A stretch of DNA of 64,000 bases from Clostridiales bacterium. GTDB lineage: Bacteria; Bacillota; Clostridia; Saccharofermentanales; DTU023. This document shows positions 18,401 to 28,628 of the stretch, piece by piece. The translations under genes were made by a program, and so were the position numbers. Under the pieces are notes generated by a model. That model worked only from the letters and a program-made list of their open reading frames with translations. It was not told the DNA's origin and did no database searches. How positions within the stretch are numbered: the stretch's first letter is position 1; every line of letters starts with the position of its first letter. The stretch spans positions 13,621 through 77,620 of the forward strand of contig SFFI01000012.1 in the NCBI GenBank assembly GCA_004556925.1, read 5' to 3'.

Positions 18401-18964
18401 CATCTGGTCAATATCCAGGTCCTCTAGGATAATCTTGATGGCCTCCGCACCCATACGGGCATCAAAGGAATTACGGCCATACTTGGCCTCCGCCTCCCGG
18501 TACTGACCTTCAGTGATGAGTTCTTTATAGGCAAAGTCTGTTTGGCCGGGGTCCAGCACAATATAGGCGGCAAAATAGAGAATTTTCTCTAAATCGCGTG
18601 GCTTCATGTCTAGGACCAGGCCTAACCTTGAAGGTGTACCCTTGAAGAACCAGATATGGGAGCAAGGCGCAGCCAGCTTAATGTGACCCATGCGCTCCCT
18701 CCGGACCTTGGCCCGGGTTACTTCTACACCGCAGCGGTCGCAGACAATACCGCGATAGCGGATCTTCTTATATTTACCACAATGGCATTCCCAGTCCTTG
18801 GTAGGTCCAAAAATGCGTTCGCAGAAAAGCCCGTCGCGCTCAGGCTTGAGCGTGCGGTAGTTGATGGTTTCTGGTTTGGTGACTTCCCCGTGAGACCACT
18901 CTAAGATTTTTTCCGGAGAGGCTAAACTGATGCCAATACTTTCAAAGTTCTTAATTTCAGCCAT
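15413..18964 (-). CDS. rpoC: DNA-directed RNA polymerase subunit beta'
   Basis: The 1183-residue beta' subunit, which provides the catalytic magnesium site of RNA polymerase. Seen: the N-terminal zinc finger ([16 protein letters not shown]), the invariant NADFDGDQM (about residues 446-454), the switch/bridge-helix region and the second zinc site ([11 protein letters not shown]). Length agrees with Firmicutes beta', which lacks the large insertion of proteobacteria. It follows rpoB after 18 bases with no promoter between. Unlike the usual order, the str operon does not follow. Confidence 0.99.
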   Translation of the reverse strand: MAEIKNFESIGISLASPEKILEWSHGEVTKPETINYRTLKPERDGLFCERIFGPTKDWECHCGKYKKIRYRGIVCDRCGVEVTRAKVRRERMGHIKLAAPCSHIWFFKGTPSRLGLVLDMKPRDLEKILYFAAYIVLDPGQTDFAYKELITEGQYREAEAKYGRNSFDARMGAEAIKIILEDLDIDQMAIDLREEMRQSKGQKKIRLIRRLEVIEGFAKSGNKPSWMILDVLPVLPPELRPMVQLDGGRFATSDLNDLYRRVINRNNRLSKLMHLGAPEIIIRNEKRMLQESVDALIDNGRRGRAVTGAGNRRLKSLSDLLKGKQGRFRQNLLGKRVDYSGRSVIVIGPNLQMHQCGLPQEMALELFKPFVMHELEKRELAHNMKSAKRMVERADDAVWEILEEVIKDHPVLLNRAPTLHRLGIQAFEPVLVQGRAIKLHPLACTAFNADFDGDQMAVHLPLSAEAQAEARFLMLASGNLLKPQDGKPVTVPTQDMVLGIYYLSMVDDGCKGEGGIYTDLDEAIMAYDKGDLELHAKIKVRLQGEKDGKPFQQTVSSSLGRFILNSVIPQDLGYVDRTLPGNELALEIDFLCGKKQLGQIIARAINKHGLNESAHMLDRIKSLGYHYSTLGGISIGIFDMVVPEVKEAMIEEAEAKVEKINRQYERGILNDDGRSRAVIDVWRRTTDDITEALKANLGPYNPVFMMSNSGARGNINQIKQLAGMRGNMVDTSGRTLEIPIKSNLREGMAVYEFFISSHGARKSLSDTALKTADSGYLTRRLVDVAQDVIVTEEDCGTKEFIEVGPVAVGSGANRKVIERLADRISGRYAARDIIDPETGEVLVPENTMITADQAERIEALNFKKIPIRSNLTCESRHGVCAHCYGKNLATGGHTVVGEAVGIMSAQSIGEPGTQLTLRTFHTGGVASSDDITQGLPRIEELFEARKPKGQAIIADISGTVHLQEDENRKRQVTVTNEEGEVQKLNIPINTTLLVEDGEFVEAGDLITDGSVNPHDIMTIKGPRGVATYIINEVLKVYKNNGVDINDKHIEIIVRQMLRMVKVEDPGDTDFLTGTNVDYFVFKDTNERVIAEGKEAAVGERALMGITKAALATESFLSAASFQEQTRVLTDAALKGKVDKLKGLKENVIIGKLIPAGTGMPDYRNITAVPDVPENRDLLQMAVN

Positions 18965-18982
18965 GCTATTTACCCCTCATTC

Positions 18983-21900
18983 CTAATCCAAATCGCTATC
19001 ATCGTCATCATTCGTATAATCGTCGTCCAAGTAGTCGCCGCTATCTTCCAGCTCTCCGTCCTCATTGAAAGAGCCTGTGGAGAAGCCGGATTGGCCGAGG
19101 CCTACTGCAGCAGCCCTGCCAAAGTACTCACGAATCTTGGCAGGATCCACTTCGTCCTCATCGTCATTCTCTGGCAGCTCCATCTTAGTATCGTCTGCAG
19201 AGTATACTTCTACATCCAGAGCCAGGGACTGCATTTCCTTGACCAGGACCTTGAAGGCCTCTGGAATGCCAGGTTCAGGGATATTAGCGCCCTTAACAAT
19301 GGCTTCATAGGTCTTGGTGCGGCCTTGGATATCGTCGGACTTGACGGTAAGGATCTCTTGTAGGCTATTGGCTGCGCCGTAAGCCTCCAGAGCCCAAACT
19401 TCCATTTCCCCAAAGCGCTGGCCACCGAACTGTGCTTTACCGCCCAGAGGTTGCTGAGTGACCAGGGAGTAGGGTCCGATAGACCGGGCGTGGATCTTGT
19501 CATCAACCAAGTGGTTGAGCTTGAGATAGTACATGTAGCCTACCGTGATGCGGTTTTCAAAAGGCTCACCCGTACGGCCATCATAAAGAACGGTTTTACC
19601 GTCTGGCGAGATGCCCGCTTGCTTAAAGGCTTCGGAAACATCCTTTTCAGATGCTCCGTCAAATACTGGAGTGGCCACCTTCCAGCCCAGACTTTTGGCT
19701 GCCAGGCCCATGTGGACCTCTAGAAGCTGGCCGATATTCATACGGGAGGGTACGCCCAGGGGGTTCAAGACAATGTCCAGAGGCGTGCCATCAGGCATGA
19801 AGGGCATATCTTCCACAGGTAGGATCCGAGAGATAACACCCTTATTACCATGGCGGCCGGCCATCTTATCACCCACAGAAATCTTACGTTTCTGGGCGAC
19901 ATATACCCGGACCATCTTATTGACGCCGTGTTTTAACTCATCGTTGTTTTCCCGGGTAAAGGTATGGACGTCCACCACAATACCGGACTCTCCGTGAGGA
20001 ACCTTGGTTGAGGTGTCGCGGACCTCACGGATGTTTTTACCGAAAATCGCACGGTAGAGACGCTCTTCTGGGGTAAGTTCTGTTTCTCCCTTGGGGGAAA
20101 TCTTACCAACCAAAATGTCACCCGCCCGGACTTCGGCACCAATCCGTACAATACCTTCCTCGTCCAGGTTGGCTAGGGCTTCATCACCCACATTAGAAAT
20201 TTCCCGGGTGATTTCTTCCGGTCCGAGTTTGGTATCGCGGGCTTCACACTCATACTCACTAATATGGATAGAGGTATAAACGTCATCCTGGACCAGGCGT
20301 TCGGAGATGAGAACGGCGTCTTCAAAGTTGTAGCCCTCCCAAGTCATGAAACCAATTAAGGCATTACGGCCCAAGGCCAATTCGCCATTATCGGTAGAGG
20401 GACCATCGGCGATAATTTCGCCCTGGTCAATCCTCTCCCCTTTCTTGACTAAGGGGCGCTGGTTATCGCAGGTTCCCTGGTTAGACCTTTGGTACTTCTG
20501 CAGCTCATATAAATCTTCAGTGCCATCATCTCGGGTGATCGTAATCGTATCAGCAGTGACATGACTAACGATGCCGGGATGCTTGGCCACGACACATACG
20601 CCAGAGTCCTTGGCGGCCCGGTATTCCATCCCGGTCCCCACATAGGGGGCTTCCGTCTGAATGAGGGGGACAGCCTGACGCTGCATGTTGGATCCCATGA
20701 GGGCACGGTTAGCGTCGTCATTGCCTAAGAAGGGAATCAAGGAGGTGGCAACTGAAACGAGTTGTTTAGGCGAAACGTCCATGTATTCGATTTCAGAAGG
20801 GTCCAGTTCCTTAAATTCATCCCGCCAGCGGCAAACGACCTTCTTATTAATGAAGGCACCATCCTCATCCAAGGGTTCGTTGGCCTGGGCAATATTGTAG
20901 AGGTCTTCCTCGTCCGCTGTCATATAACGGACTTCCCGGGTGACAACCCCCTTCTTGTGGTCATAAATCCGGTAAGGGGTCTCAATGAAGCCGTACTTAT
21001 TGATTCTGGCGTAAATGGCCAGGGAGTTGATCAAGCCGATGTTGGGGCCTTCTGGCGTTTCAATAGGACACATACGTCCGTACTGCGAAGAGTGGACGTC
21101 ACGGACTTCAAAGTTGGCCCGTTCGCGGGAGAGGCCGCCTGGGCCCAAAGCCGTCAAACGGCGTTTATGGGTAATCTCGGCCAAGGGGTTGGGCTGGTCA
21201 AGGAATTGCGATAGCTGGGAAGATCCAAAGAATTGCTTAATGACTGCTGAGGCCGGCCGAGAGTTGACAATTTGCTGCGGAGTGGCGCTGTCCAGATCCT
21301 GCATGGACTGCATACGTTCGCGAATGTTGCGCTCCATACGGGAGAAACCGATACGCACTTGGTTTTGTAGGAGTTCACCAACCGAACGGATGCGGCGGTT
21401 ACCCAGGTGGTCAATATCGTCAATTTCGCCCACATTGTATTCCAAGCCAATAAAGTAGGAGATGGAAGCAATAATATCGTCCATGGTCAGGTGGAAAGGC
21501 AGGAGCAGGTAGCGGGCCTCTCTGAGCATATTTTTCAGGCTCTTTTCCTGGGGATCAGCTTGGTACTCCTGAATGAGCTCATCCAGGACCGGTTTGTAGA
21601 CTAGCTCCGAAATATCTAAGGCCTCGGGGTCTATGTCAGCCAGTTCTTCCTCATTAAAGAAACGGCCCAAGTAGGTCAGGAGATCTACACGGTTATTGCC
21701 GTTAACCTTCAGGGTGCGGTCGTCCACAAAGCGCTGGTGACCAACAAAAGTAACAGGATGAATAAAAACTTCATTTATTCCGGCATACTGGATGGCCCGA
21801 GCGGTTTCACGGTCAAAGACGTCCCCTTCTCTACAGAGCAGTTCACCCTGGTCGTCTACTACATTTTGCGCACAAACATGGCCAGGCAGACGGTTATACA

Positions 21901-22741
21901 GGGCTAGTTTCTTATTGACTTTATAGATACCCACATGCGCTAGGTCATAGCGTTTGGGGTCAAAGAGCATATTCTCAATATAGGTCTTGGCACCTTCAGA
22001 GGTATAGACCTCACCCGGACGGAGCTTACGGAACATTTCCCGTGAGCCTTCTTCCTGGTTACGGCAACCATCCTTTTCAGCAGTCTGCATAATACGGGAT
22101 TCCCCGCCGAAAAGCTCAGACAGTTCTTTATCGGTTGAATAACCCAGGGCTCGGAGCAAGATGGTGATATGGAATTTACGGGTACGGTCAACCCTGATCC
22201 AAACTAGGCCATTCGCATCCGTCTCATATTCCAGCCAGGCCCCCCGGTTGGGGATAAACTGGGAGCTGAACAAGGTCACATCGTTTTTATCCTTGCGGGA
22301 ATCAAAGTAAACACCAGGAGAACGTACAATCTGGCTGATCACCACCCGTTCAGCGCCGTTAATAATGAAGGTACCGGTATCCGTCATAATGGGGAAGTCC
22401 CCAATAAAGATCATCTGCTCCTTCACTTCACCGGTTTTCTTGTTGTGGAGACGGACCTTAACCCGTAGAGGTGCGGCGTAGTTCTCATCTCTCTCCTTGC
22501 TGACTCTGACAGGGTTATTGGGGTGGCTGGGATCGAACTCTGCCTCCATAAAAGAAAGCTCCACATCGCCGGAATAGTCCGTAATTGGAGAAACTTCATC
22601 AAATACTTCCTGTAAACCCTTATCCCAGAACCATTGGTAGGAATCTTTTTGCACTGCTACCAAATCGGGGATATCAATGACTTCGTCAATCTTGGCGTAA
22701 GACATTCTGGTGGCGCGTCCATACTGAACCGGTTTTACCAT
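18983..22741 (-). CDS. rpoB: DNA-directed RNA polymerase subunit beta
   Basis: The 1252-residue beta subunit. The start is the ATG at 22741, nine bases after AGAGG; a TTG one codon earlier is also possible. Conserved blocks include [25 protein letters not shown], quoted here only in part, [16 protein letters not shown] and the C-terminal [20 protein letters not shown]. An acidic tail of about 60 residues, rich in Asp and Glu, ends the protein. The rifampicin pocket carries Thr where most bacteria have Ser531 and Pro where most have Asn/Thr518 (E. coli numbering). rplJ/rplL are not upstream; rpoB has its own promoter and leader. Confidence 0.99.
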   Translation of the reverse strand: MVKPVQYGRATRMSYAKIDEVIDIPDLVAVQKDSYQWFWDKGLQEVFDEVSPITDYSGDVELSFMEAEFDPSHPNNPVRVSKERDENYAAPLRVKVRLHNKKTGEVKEQMIFIGDFPIMTDTGTFIINGAERVVISQIVRSPGVYFDSRKDKNDVTLFSSQFIPNRGAWLEYETDANGLVWIRVDRTRKFHITILLRALGYSTDKELSELFGGESRIMQTAEKDGCRNQEEGSREMFRKLRPGEVYTSEGAKTYIENMLFDPKRYDLAHVGIYKVNKKLALYNRLPGHVCAQNVVDDQGELLCREGDVFDRETARAIQYAGINEVFIHPVTFVGHQRFVDDRTLKVNGNNRVDLLTYLGRFFNEEELADIDPEALDISELVYKPVLDELIQEYQADPQEKSLKNMLREARYLLLPFHLTMDDIIASISYFIGLEYNVGEIDDIDHLGNRRIRSVGELLQNQVRIGFSRMERNIRERMQSMQDLDSATPQQIVNSRPASAVIKQFFGSSQLSQFLDQPNPLAEITHKRRLTALGPGGLSRERANFEVRDVHSSQYGRMCPIETPEGPNIGLINSLAIYARINKYGFIETPYRIYDHKKGVVTREVRYMTADEEDLYNIAQANEPLDEDGAFINKKVVCRWRDEFKELDPSEIEYMDVSPKQLVSVATSLIPFLGNDDANRALMGSNMQRQAVPLIQTEAPYVGTGMEYRAAKDSGVCVVAKHPGIVSHVTADTITITRDDGTEDLYELQKYQRSNQGTCDNQRPLVKKGERIDQGEIIADGPSTDNGELALGRNALIGFMTWEGYNFEDAVLISERLVQDDVYTSIHISEYECEARDTKLGPEEITREISNVGDEALANLDEEGIVRIGAEVRAGDILVGKISPKGETELTPEERLYRAIFGKNIREVRDTSTKVPHGESGIVVDVHTFTRENNDELKHGVNKMVRVYVAQKRKISVGDKMAGRHGNKGVISRILPVEDMPFMPDGTPLDIVLNPLGVPSRMNIGQLLEVHMGLAAKSLGWKVATPVFDGASEKDVSEAFKQAGISPDGKTVLYDGRTGEPFENRITVGYMYYLKLNHLVDDKIHARSIGPYSLVTQQPLGGKAQFGGQRFGEMEVWALEAYGAANSLQEILTVKSDDIQGRTKTYEAIVKGANIPEPGIPEAFKVLVKEMQSLALDVEVYSADDTKMELPENDDEDEVDPAKIREYFGRAAAVGLGQSGFSTGSFNEDGELEDSGDYLDDDYTNDDDDSDLD

Positions 22742-22949
22742 CAACGATTACCTCTCGACCTAGCCGTTTCGTCAACGGCTTGTGCCGTCCAGCTTGACGG
22801 CACTGTTCAATGTGCTATAATCACCCTATAAATTCTGCATTTCAGCAGCTCCTAGGAAGTCTTTTCGGAACTTCCGCCCAAAAAGCAGACGGCTTTCTAG
22901 GCATAGTGACACAGTAGAGTATTTTACCAAATTTTTTGTAGCATGTCTA
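22742..22949 (-). promoter_or_regulatory. rpoB promoter and structured leader
   Basis: On the minus strand TAGACA (22949-22944), 17 bases, then TAAAAT (22926-22921) predict a start near 22914 and a leader of about 170 bases. The leader can fold into a nine-base stem (CTAGAAAG with its partner CTTCCTAG region, about 22850-22901). Two further hairpins sit just before the ribosome site: GCCGTC..GACGGC and AGCCGTT..AACGGCT. This suggests leader-level control of rpoBC. No gene lies between 22745 and 23062. Confidence 0.6.
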
Positions 22950-22963
22950 GGCATGCTTTTTTT
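22794..22963 (+). ncRNA. Candidate small RNA antisense to the rpoB leader
   Basis: On the plus strand TTGACG (22794-22799), 16 bases and TATAAT (22816-22821) form a near-consensus promoter. About 115 bases later an intrinsic terminator follows: AGCATG-TCTAGG-CATGCT with seven T. No plus-strand gene lies downstream. The predicted RNA of about 135 bases would be complementary to most of the rpoB leader. I do not recognise it as 6S, SRP or tmRNA. Alternatively the -10 match is fortuitous. Confidence 0.5.
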
Positions 22964-23005
22964 ATGTCTGAAAGGCGGCTTCGCTTGAAATAGACTTGAT
23001 AAACC

Positions 23006-23034
23006 AAAGCGCCAGGCACTTGGCCTGGCGCTTT
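23006..23034 (-). terminator. Terminator of the foldase gene
   Basis: AAAGCGCCAGG and CCTGGCGCTTT form a perfect 11-base stem with a 7-base loop, 29 bases past the stop of the foldase gene. T residues follow in both directions (TTTGGTTT on minus). Confidence 0.85.
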
Positions 23035-23062
23035 TCTATACTTGCTATATAGTTGTCGATCA

Positions 23063-24931
23063 CTACTTTTGGGCTGAGCTCTCTTCCTCTTGAGGGGCTT
23101 CGGCTTCTGTAGTGGATGCGGCCTCGGCCTCTCCAGGTGCTGTTTCCGCATCACCGGGCTTCTCTGAAGGCTCTTCCTGAACAGATTTGGCCAGATCTTG
23201 AATGCTCTCTCTTACTGATTCTAGTGCGGCCTGATCAATCGGCAGAACTAAGCTCATACTGTCTTCCCGCGGTTCAAAAGAGTAGCTATCCTCTTGAGCT
23301 TTCAGGGCATCTGCAAACTTTTGGCGAGCCATAGCTTGCTTGGCCTGGGTCTTCCATACGCTTTCGCCCAGTCCCTTGAAGTAAACGATGTGGTAGCCAG
23401 AGTATCCACCGCTTTCTTCACCTTCAACACGGACCATACCCACATCGCCTTCCTGGCGAGCAGGGTCCAGACACCATTCTTCATAGGCCTTCACAAAGCG
23501 ACCGGGCTGGGTATCTTCGTAGAGGCCGCCCTGGTCTTTAGAACCTGGATCTTGGGAATACTGAGTTGCTAGAGCGGCAAAGGCCTCTTCGGTCTTATCG
23601 CCAGCATTGTATTCATCTAGGATCTTTTCCGCAGCGGCCTTGGCTTCGGCTTCTGCCCCTTCTTCTAAGCTCTTATCTCTGATCAAGATGTGACGTGAGC
23701 TATAGGTTCTGGCCTCATCGCGGTCGCGTGAAACAAAGTAGAGTACAGAGTGCCGGCCATTATCACTAATCACCGTGGTGTCCCCTTCTTCACGCGCTGC
23801 ATCAAAGAGCCAGGCGGAGAAAGAAGGAGAAAGGTCTGTGTACTTGGCGCGTTTGACCAAGGTAGCATCCTCGTCCTCAAGGAGGTGACGGTCTTCAGCT
23901 AAGGTATAAGCCATGGCTTCATGCCGGAACTTTTCGAAGCTAGTGGAGGCATCGGCCATAGCCTGGGCCTTGGTCAAGGCTTCCGCATTGAGGCGGGCAT
24001 TGCGCTCGGCTTCGCTTTCCTCAGCTTCAGTTTCTTTAGTTTCAGCGTCTTCGTCCTCGAGGTCAGCAGCTTGCTCAGCCTTCTGAGCGTTTTCATCCTC
24101 AGCGGTTTCTTCCTCTGCCTGATCGCTTTCAGGCTTGTCCGTATCCTCATCAAGAGAGTTATCACGGTCTGGCGTGGCATTGTTAAAGCCGAAGGCGTGG
24201 AAGCTTACATAATCGTAAAGCTCAGGATGTGCCTCATATTCAGCATCGTATTCCGCATCAGTAAATTCATAAGCGTTCTGGGTATCCAGTTGATAGCGGG
24301 CAGCTAAGAAGTGACGTTCGAGGATGGGCTGCAAGGACTTGAAGTTAGCACCACGACCAAAGAGCAGACTCAAGAGATGATTAGGGTTCATCTGCTGCTG
24401 GGCTGCGCTCATCTCTATGTTCTGCTTGAAACGGTTAAAAGCTTCATGTTCCTTTTCACCAATTTCGTAGCCTGCCTGGATGGCTTGGTCATAAACTGCG
24501 TAAGTCTGACTTGCACTCTTGCCGAAATTGTCAATCAAGATATCGCGCAAGGGACGAAGACTCTGGGCCTCGGGATCCAGTTGAGGGTTAACCAACATAG
24601 ACTTGCCGTCTACATGGAAGGCTGAAGTTCTGAACATCTGGTTGAAGCTAGACCCCAAGGTATAGTTCATTTCCAAGGGAGTGACTTCGTACTTGCCATT
24701 GACTAAGGCTGCTACCTGGTGCTTCTCCTTGTAGCCAGAGTTAATTAAACCCATGACGCACAGGCCCAATATAGCAGCTATGATGATTACGATAATGAGA
24801 AAATTGCGGAGGTTAAAGGTCTTGCGGATCTTCTTTTTACCGCCGTCTGCAGTCTTTTGGGCTTGCAGGCGTTCTTTGCGCTCTGCTCTTTGCTCATCAG
24901 ACTTCCAGTTTTCGTTCATGTCTTTACTCAT
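23063..24931 (-). CDS. Membrane-anchored parvulin-type peptidyl-prolyl isomerase (SurA/PrsA-like)
   Basis: A 622-residue extracytoplasmic foldase. The start is the ATG at 24931, preceded by AAGGTGAG; the frame stays open upstream but lacks a ribosome site. Order: charged cytoplasmic N-terminus, one transmembrane anchor (about 43-63), a SurA-N-like helical domain, a very acidic Glu/Asp/Ala-rich insert of about 65 residues, a parvulin domain (SRHILIRDKS, QYSQDPGSKDQGGLYED, GYHIVYFKG), and another acidic low-complexity tail. It should assist folding of secreted proteins, possibly including the pilins encoded nearby. The acidic insert is not part of the usual family. Confidence 0.88.
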   Translation of the reverse strand: MSKDMNENWKSDEQRAERKERLQAQKTADGGKKKIRKTFNLRNFLIIVIIIAAILGLCVMGLINSGYKEKHQVAALVNGKYEVTPLEMNYTLGSSFNQMFRTSAFHVDGKSMLVNPQLDPEAQSLRPLRDILIDNFGKSASQTYAVYDQAIQAGYEIGEKEHEAFNRFKQNIEMSAAQQQMNPNHLLSLLFGRGANFKSLQPILERHFLAARYQLDTQNAYEFTDAEYDAEYEAHPELYDYVSFHAFGFNNATPDRDNSLDEDTDKPESDQAEEETAEDENAQKAEQAADLEDEDAETKETEAEESEAERNARLNAEALTKAQAMADASTSFEKFRHEAMAYTLAEDRHLLEDEDATLVKRAKYTDLSPSFSAWLFDAAREEGDTTVISDNGRHSVLYFVSRDRDEARTYSSRHILIRDKSLEEGAEAEAKAAAEKILDEYNAGDKTEEAFAALATQYSQDPGSKDQGGLYEDTQPGRFVKAYEEWCLDPARQEGDVGMVRVEGEESGGYSGYHIVYFKGLGESVWKTQAKQAMARQKFADALKAQEDSYSFEPREDSMSLVLPIDQAALESVRESIQDLAKSVQEEPSEKPGDAETAPGEAEAASTTEAEAPQEEESSAQK

Positions 24932-24989
24932 ATACTCACCTTTTTTGTCCGGCCACAGGGCCGTACGTATTTTATAAACAACTTGACTA

Positions 24990-26363
24990 TTATAGCAGGT
25001 TTTCTTGGGCTGCCATATTTTCTTCCTGAGGCGCTTCGGGTGCATATTGGATGAGGATTTTTTCAATACGCTTATCGTCCATAGATAAAACCTTAAACAG
25101 ATAATCCTGGTAGCGGACCTCTGCTTGTTCATCGGCCTCCGGAATACGGTCTAGAAGGCCGATAACCAGGCCAGCAACCGTATCATAGTCGTCGGAGGGG
25201 AAGTCCTTATCTAAGTATTCTGAGAGGTCCTCCAAGGTCAAACCAGAGTCAGCCAACCATTCACCAGGCCCCAGGGGCAAGAAGTCCTCCTCATCGTCGT
25301 CGTATTCATCCTCAATATCACCCACGATCTCCTCCAGGACATCTTCCAGGGTAATCAGGCCAGCCGTTCCACCATATTCATCGATGACAATTGCCATATG
25401 AACGCTTTCTAGCTGCATTTGCCGGAAAAGCTTGGCGATAGACTGAGTTTCTGGGGTATAGCTGGCCTCCTTAAGAATAAGGTCCATACTAAAAGGGTCA
25501 TTTTGGTGTTTAGCCGCAAAGAGCAGGATATCCCGGATATACACCAAGCCAATAATATGATCGATGTCTTCTCGGTAGACAGGAATACGGGTATATTTCT
25601 CATCTTCGACGACCTTTAAGAGCTCGTCCAGACAAATATCGGCTTCTACCGCTACCATATCCATGCGGTGGGTCATGCAGTCCCCTACCGTTTTGTCACC
25701 AAAAGCAAAGACGTTCTCCAGGAACTCCCCCTCCTCACTTTCCGCACTGTGCTCCAAAAGGTCTTTGACCTCCTGGTCCGAAATCATGAGGTCGCGTCCA
25801 TCAGGGTCAATCTGACGCTTCTTCAGGAGGGCGTCAGAAATGGCCAGGGCAGGACGACTCAAAGGCGTGAGAAGGTTACTAAAAAACATGTAGTATTTGT
25901 AGCCCTTGAGAGAGAAATTCAGCACATCCTGCTTGGCAAGTTCTTGCGGGAAGGAGCGGGCAAAGGCTAGGATTAAGAAAATGATCAAAACAAGCACCAG
26001 ACCAATGAAAAGATAGGTCAACCAGGCTAGCTGGCTTGGCAGGGCCGCCTGAAAAAAGTCCTCCAGTGGACAGGTGATGGCCCAGGATAAGAAGATTAAA
26101 CTGGTAATTTTGATTGCGTTAATAGAGCTCAAAAAGCGTCGGCGCTGAGCTTTGAGCTTGAGGATCGCGTGCAGGCGGTCTGGATTAGACGCCAGGCGGT
26201 CGTTCAATTCATCTTCATCTAGGCGAGGTATGACAGCCGCATAGGCCGTTGCGAAAGCATAGAGTCCAGCCAGAAAGAATGCTAAGAGAAAAAATAGCAC
26301 AAGGCTAGGATAGGACTGGAGCAGGATAAAATAATGTCCCCCTCCAGGATCAGAATCTGACAT
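24990..26363 (-). CDS. CNNM/CorC-type hemolysin-family protein with CBS pair
   Basis: A 457-residue membrane protein. The ATG at 26363 follows AAGGAGG; upstream in-frame codons overlap the terminator of the preceding gene and are not used. It has an N-terminal DUF21/CNNM membrane domain with about three or four helices. Two CBS domains follow (CMTHRMDMVAVEA..YTRIPVYRED and the DEYGGTAGLITLEDVLEEIVGDI block). A C-terminal CorC_HlyC domain completes it. Family members are linked to magnesium/cobalt transport or efflux; the old hemolysin label is not informative. It ends 58 bases before the foldase start on the same strand. Confidence 0.92.
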   Translation of the reverse strand: MSDSDPGGGHYFILLQSYPSLVLFFLLAFFLAGLYAFATAYAAVIPRLDEDELNDRLASNPDRLHAILKLKAQRRRFLSSINAIKITSLIFLSWAITCPLEDFFQAALPSQLAWLTYLFIGLVLVLIIFLILAFARSFPQELAKQDVLNFSLKGYKYYMFFSNLLTPLSRPALAISDALLKKRQIDPDGRDLMISDQEVKDLLEHSAESEEGEFLENVFAFGDKTVGDCMTHRMDMVAVEADICLDELLKVVEDEKYTRIPVYREDIDHIIGLVYIRDILLFAAKHQNDPFSMDLILKEASYTPETQSIAKLFRQMQLESVHMAIVIDEYGGTAGLITLEDVLEEIVGDIEDEYDDDEEDFLPLGPGEWLADSGLTLEDLSEYLDKDFPSDDYDTVAGLVIGLLDRIPEADEQAEVRYQDYLFKVLSMDDKRIEKILIQYAPEAPQEENMAAQENLL

Positions 26364-26385
26364 TGAGAAGCTTTCCTCCTTCGAA

Positions 26386-26428
26386 AAAGAAAAAATATAG
26401 CTAGGGTTTTGTCCCCTAGCTATATTAT
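26386..26428 (-). terminator. Terminator of the EF-G-like gene
   Basis: ATATAGCTAGGG (26395-26406) and CCCTAGCTATAT (26414-26425) form a perfect 12-base stem, followed on the minus strand by TTTTTTC. It separates the EF-G-like gene from the CNNM gene. Confidence 0.9.
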
Positions 26429-26469
26429 AAAGATTTATAGCAAGCTGGCAATCTTTAGCCCTAGCCTGG

Positions 26470-28554
26470 TTATTCTTCCTTTTCTGCCTGGGCCATAGCA
26501 ATGACCTTTTGAGAAACCTCACCGGGGGCCTGCTCGTAGCGGGCAAACTCCATGCTGAAGTAGCCACGGCCCTGGGTCATAGACCGGAGGTCCGTTGCAT
26601 ATTTCATCAACTCTGAGGTAGGAGCTTCAGCGTCTACCACTTGGTAACCACTTTCTTCTGGGTCTGCGCCCATGCCGAGAATACGGCCACGGCGCTTGGA
26701 CATGTCACCCATGATATCGCCAAGGTAGCTGTCAGGAATATGAATCTTAACTGAAGAGATGGGCTCCAGGATGATGGGGTCTGCCTGGGGTAAACCGTTG
26801 CGGTAGGCCAAACGAGCTGCCTGGATAAAGGACATTTCGTTAGAGTCTACATCGTGGTAGGAACCATCGTCCAGAATGGCCTTCAGCTTAACGACGGGGT
26901 AACCCGCAAGTGGCCCTTCTTTAACGGCTTCCTGCAAGCCTTTTTCTACAGCGGGGAAGTAGTTCTTCGGCACTGCGCCGCCTACGACTTCTTCAGAGAA
27001 TTCTAGTGCATCCTCTGTACCGGGCTCAAAACGAATCCAAACATCCCCGTATTGACCGTGCCCGCCGGTTTGCTTCTTATGCTTACCTTGGACACGGACC
27101 TTTTTGCGGATCGTTTCGCGGTAGGGTACGCGGGCATCAGAGAGTACCGCCTCCGTGCCGAATTTATTTTTGAGCTTGCTGCAGAGGGTCATGAGCTGGA
27201 TTTCGCCTTGGCCAGACAAGAGCATCTGGGAGGTTTCCGCATCGTTGGCAATGGTGAAGGAGATATCTTCATCAGCTAGACGGTTCATCCCCTGCATTAC
27301 CTTATCTTCTTCGCCAGACTTAACGGAAGTGATCGCCATTGTTAGGCAAGGCACAGGCATGGGGACAGGCTTAACCGCTATGGCTTGGTCCTTTAAGGAG
27401 AGGGTCTCGTTGGTTTTAGTGGCGGTGAGCTTGGTTAAGGCACCAATATCTCCGGCATAAAGCTTATCGACTTCGAACTGCTTTTTACCCCGCATAACGT
27501 AGAGGCCGTTAATGCGTTCTTCAGCATCCTGGGTCAGGTTATAGGCGTTATCAGAAGCGTCAAACTCCCCGGAGAAGACCCGGATGAGGGAGATACGGCC
27601 TACAAAGGGGTCCATGATGGTTTTGAAGACAAAGGCTGCCAAGGGGCCCTTGCTGTCGCAGGGCAATTCAATCACTTCGCCGCCAGCCTGGCTGGCTTCC
27701 ACGGGAGACCTGCGGGTAGGACGGGGGAAATACCGTGCTACGGTATCCATAAAGAAAGTGACCCCCATATCGTTGACAGCAGAACCGCCAAAGACGGGAA
27801 TTAAGGTTTCTTCTGAAATCGCATGCACCATGCCCATTTCAATTTCTTCGGCAGTGAAGGGCTCATCGTCAAAGAACTTCATCATCAGCTCTTCGTTGGT
27901 TTCGGCGATTTGCTCCATTAGGGCATTGTAATAATGACTGCAAGGTTCTTCAAATTCAGCAGGAATAGGAATTTCGTTGGCCTCAGTCCGGTCACCCAGC
28001 TTGTACGCCTTATGGTTGAGCACATCGACAAAGCCGGTCATTTTTTCATTTTCCACGATAGGAATGGACAGGGGCACAACCTTGCTACCGAAGGCCTCTT
28101 GGTAAGCCTCTACGGCTTTGGCGTAGCTGGCATTAGGTTCATCAACCCGGTTGATAAACATAGCGACAGGCATGTTGGTCTTTTCGGCCTGGCGTATAGC
28201 CTTGTCTGCACCTACAGCCGCTTCTGTATCGCGGGCAGAGGCCACTACGAGGGCTACATCACCCGCAAACATGGCCAGCTTTTGTTCGCCTAAGAAGTCG
28301 AAATCACCTGGAGCATCGATCAGGTTAATCTTGCAGTCTTTCCATTCACAGGCTGCATAGCTGGTATTAATTGAAGAACCGCGGGCAATCTCTTCTTCAG
28401 TAAAGTCCGATACGGTATTGCCGTCGGTGACCTTACCCATACGGTCCAAGGCCTTACTGTTGTAGAGCATGGCCTCAACGAGGCTGGTTTTACCGGCGCC
28501 GGAATGGCCAACCAAGGTAATATTGCGGATTTTGTCTGCGGTGTAAACTTTCAT
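26470..28554 (-). CDS. Elongation factor G-like GTPase (EF-G paralogue)
   Basis: A 694-residue paralogue of EF-G, distinct from the fusA product of this window. All five EF-G domains can be followed, ending in the domain IV/V stretch GYQVVDAEAPTSELMKYATDLRSMTQGRG. The G domain is atypical: P-loop GHSGAGKTS, switch II DAPGDFDF with Asp84 at the position of the catalytic His (canonical DTPGHVDF), and NRVD for NKxD. The family occurs widely in Firmicutes beside a normal EF-G; its role is unsettled. It has its own promoter and terminator. The altered switch II suggests slow or differently triggered GTP hydrolysis, which is inference. Confidence 0.9.
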   Translation of the reverse strand: MKVYTADKIRNITLVGHSGAGKTSLVEAMLYNSKALDRMGKVTDGNTVSDFTEEEIARGSSINTSYAACEWKDCKINLIDAPGDFDFLGEQKLAMFAGDVALVVASARDTEAAVGADKAIRQAEKTNMPVAMFINRVDEPNASYAKAVEAYQEAFGSKVVPLSIPIVENEKMTGFVDVLNHKAYKLGDRTEANEIPIPAEFEEPCSHYYNALMEQIAETNEELMMKFFDDEPFTAEEIEMGMVHAISEETLIPVFGGSAVNDMGVTFFMDTVARYFPRPTRRSPVEASQAGGEVIELPCDSKGPLAAFVFKTIMDPFVGRISLIRVFSGEFDASDNAYNLTQDAEERINGLYVMRGKKQFEVDKLYAGDIGALTKLTATKTNETLSLKDQAIAVKPVPMPVPCLTMAITSVKSGEEDKVMQGMNRLADEDISFTIANDAETSQMLLSGQGEIQLMTLCSKLKNKFGTEAVLSDARVPYRETIRKKVRVQGKHKKQTGGHGQYGDVWIRFEPGTEDALEFSEEVVGGAVPKNYFPAVEKGLQEAVKEGPLAGYPVVKLKAILDDGSYHDVDSNEMSFIQAARLAYRNGLPQADPIILEPISSVKIHIPDSYLGDIMGDMSKRRGRILGMGADPEESGYQVVDAEAPTSELMKYATDLRSMTQGRGYFSMEFARYEQAPGEVSQKVIAMAQAEKEE

Positions 28555-28628
28555 CTGGGATCCCCCTCTAGTGATATGTATAGTGCAGGCAGGCAGGATG
28601 TAGCCTGTGCCTTAGGCAACTGTTCTTT

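Noticed and set aside
24932..25132. N-terminal extension of the foldase frame
   Set aside because: It lies in the end of the upstream CNNM gene, lacks a ribosome site and would place a non-signal stretch before the membrane anchor.
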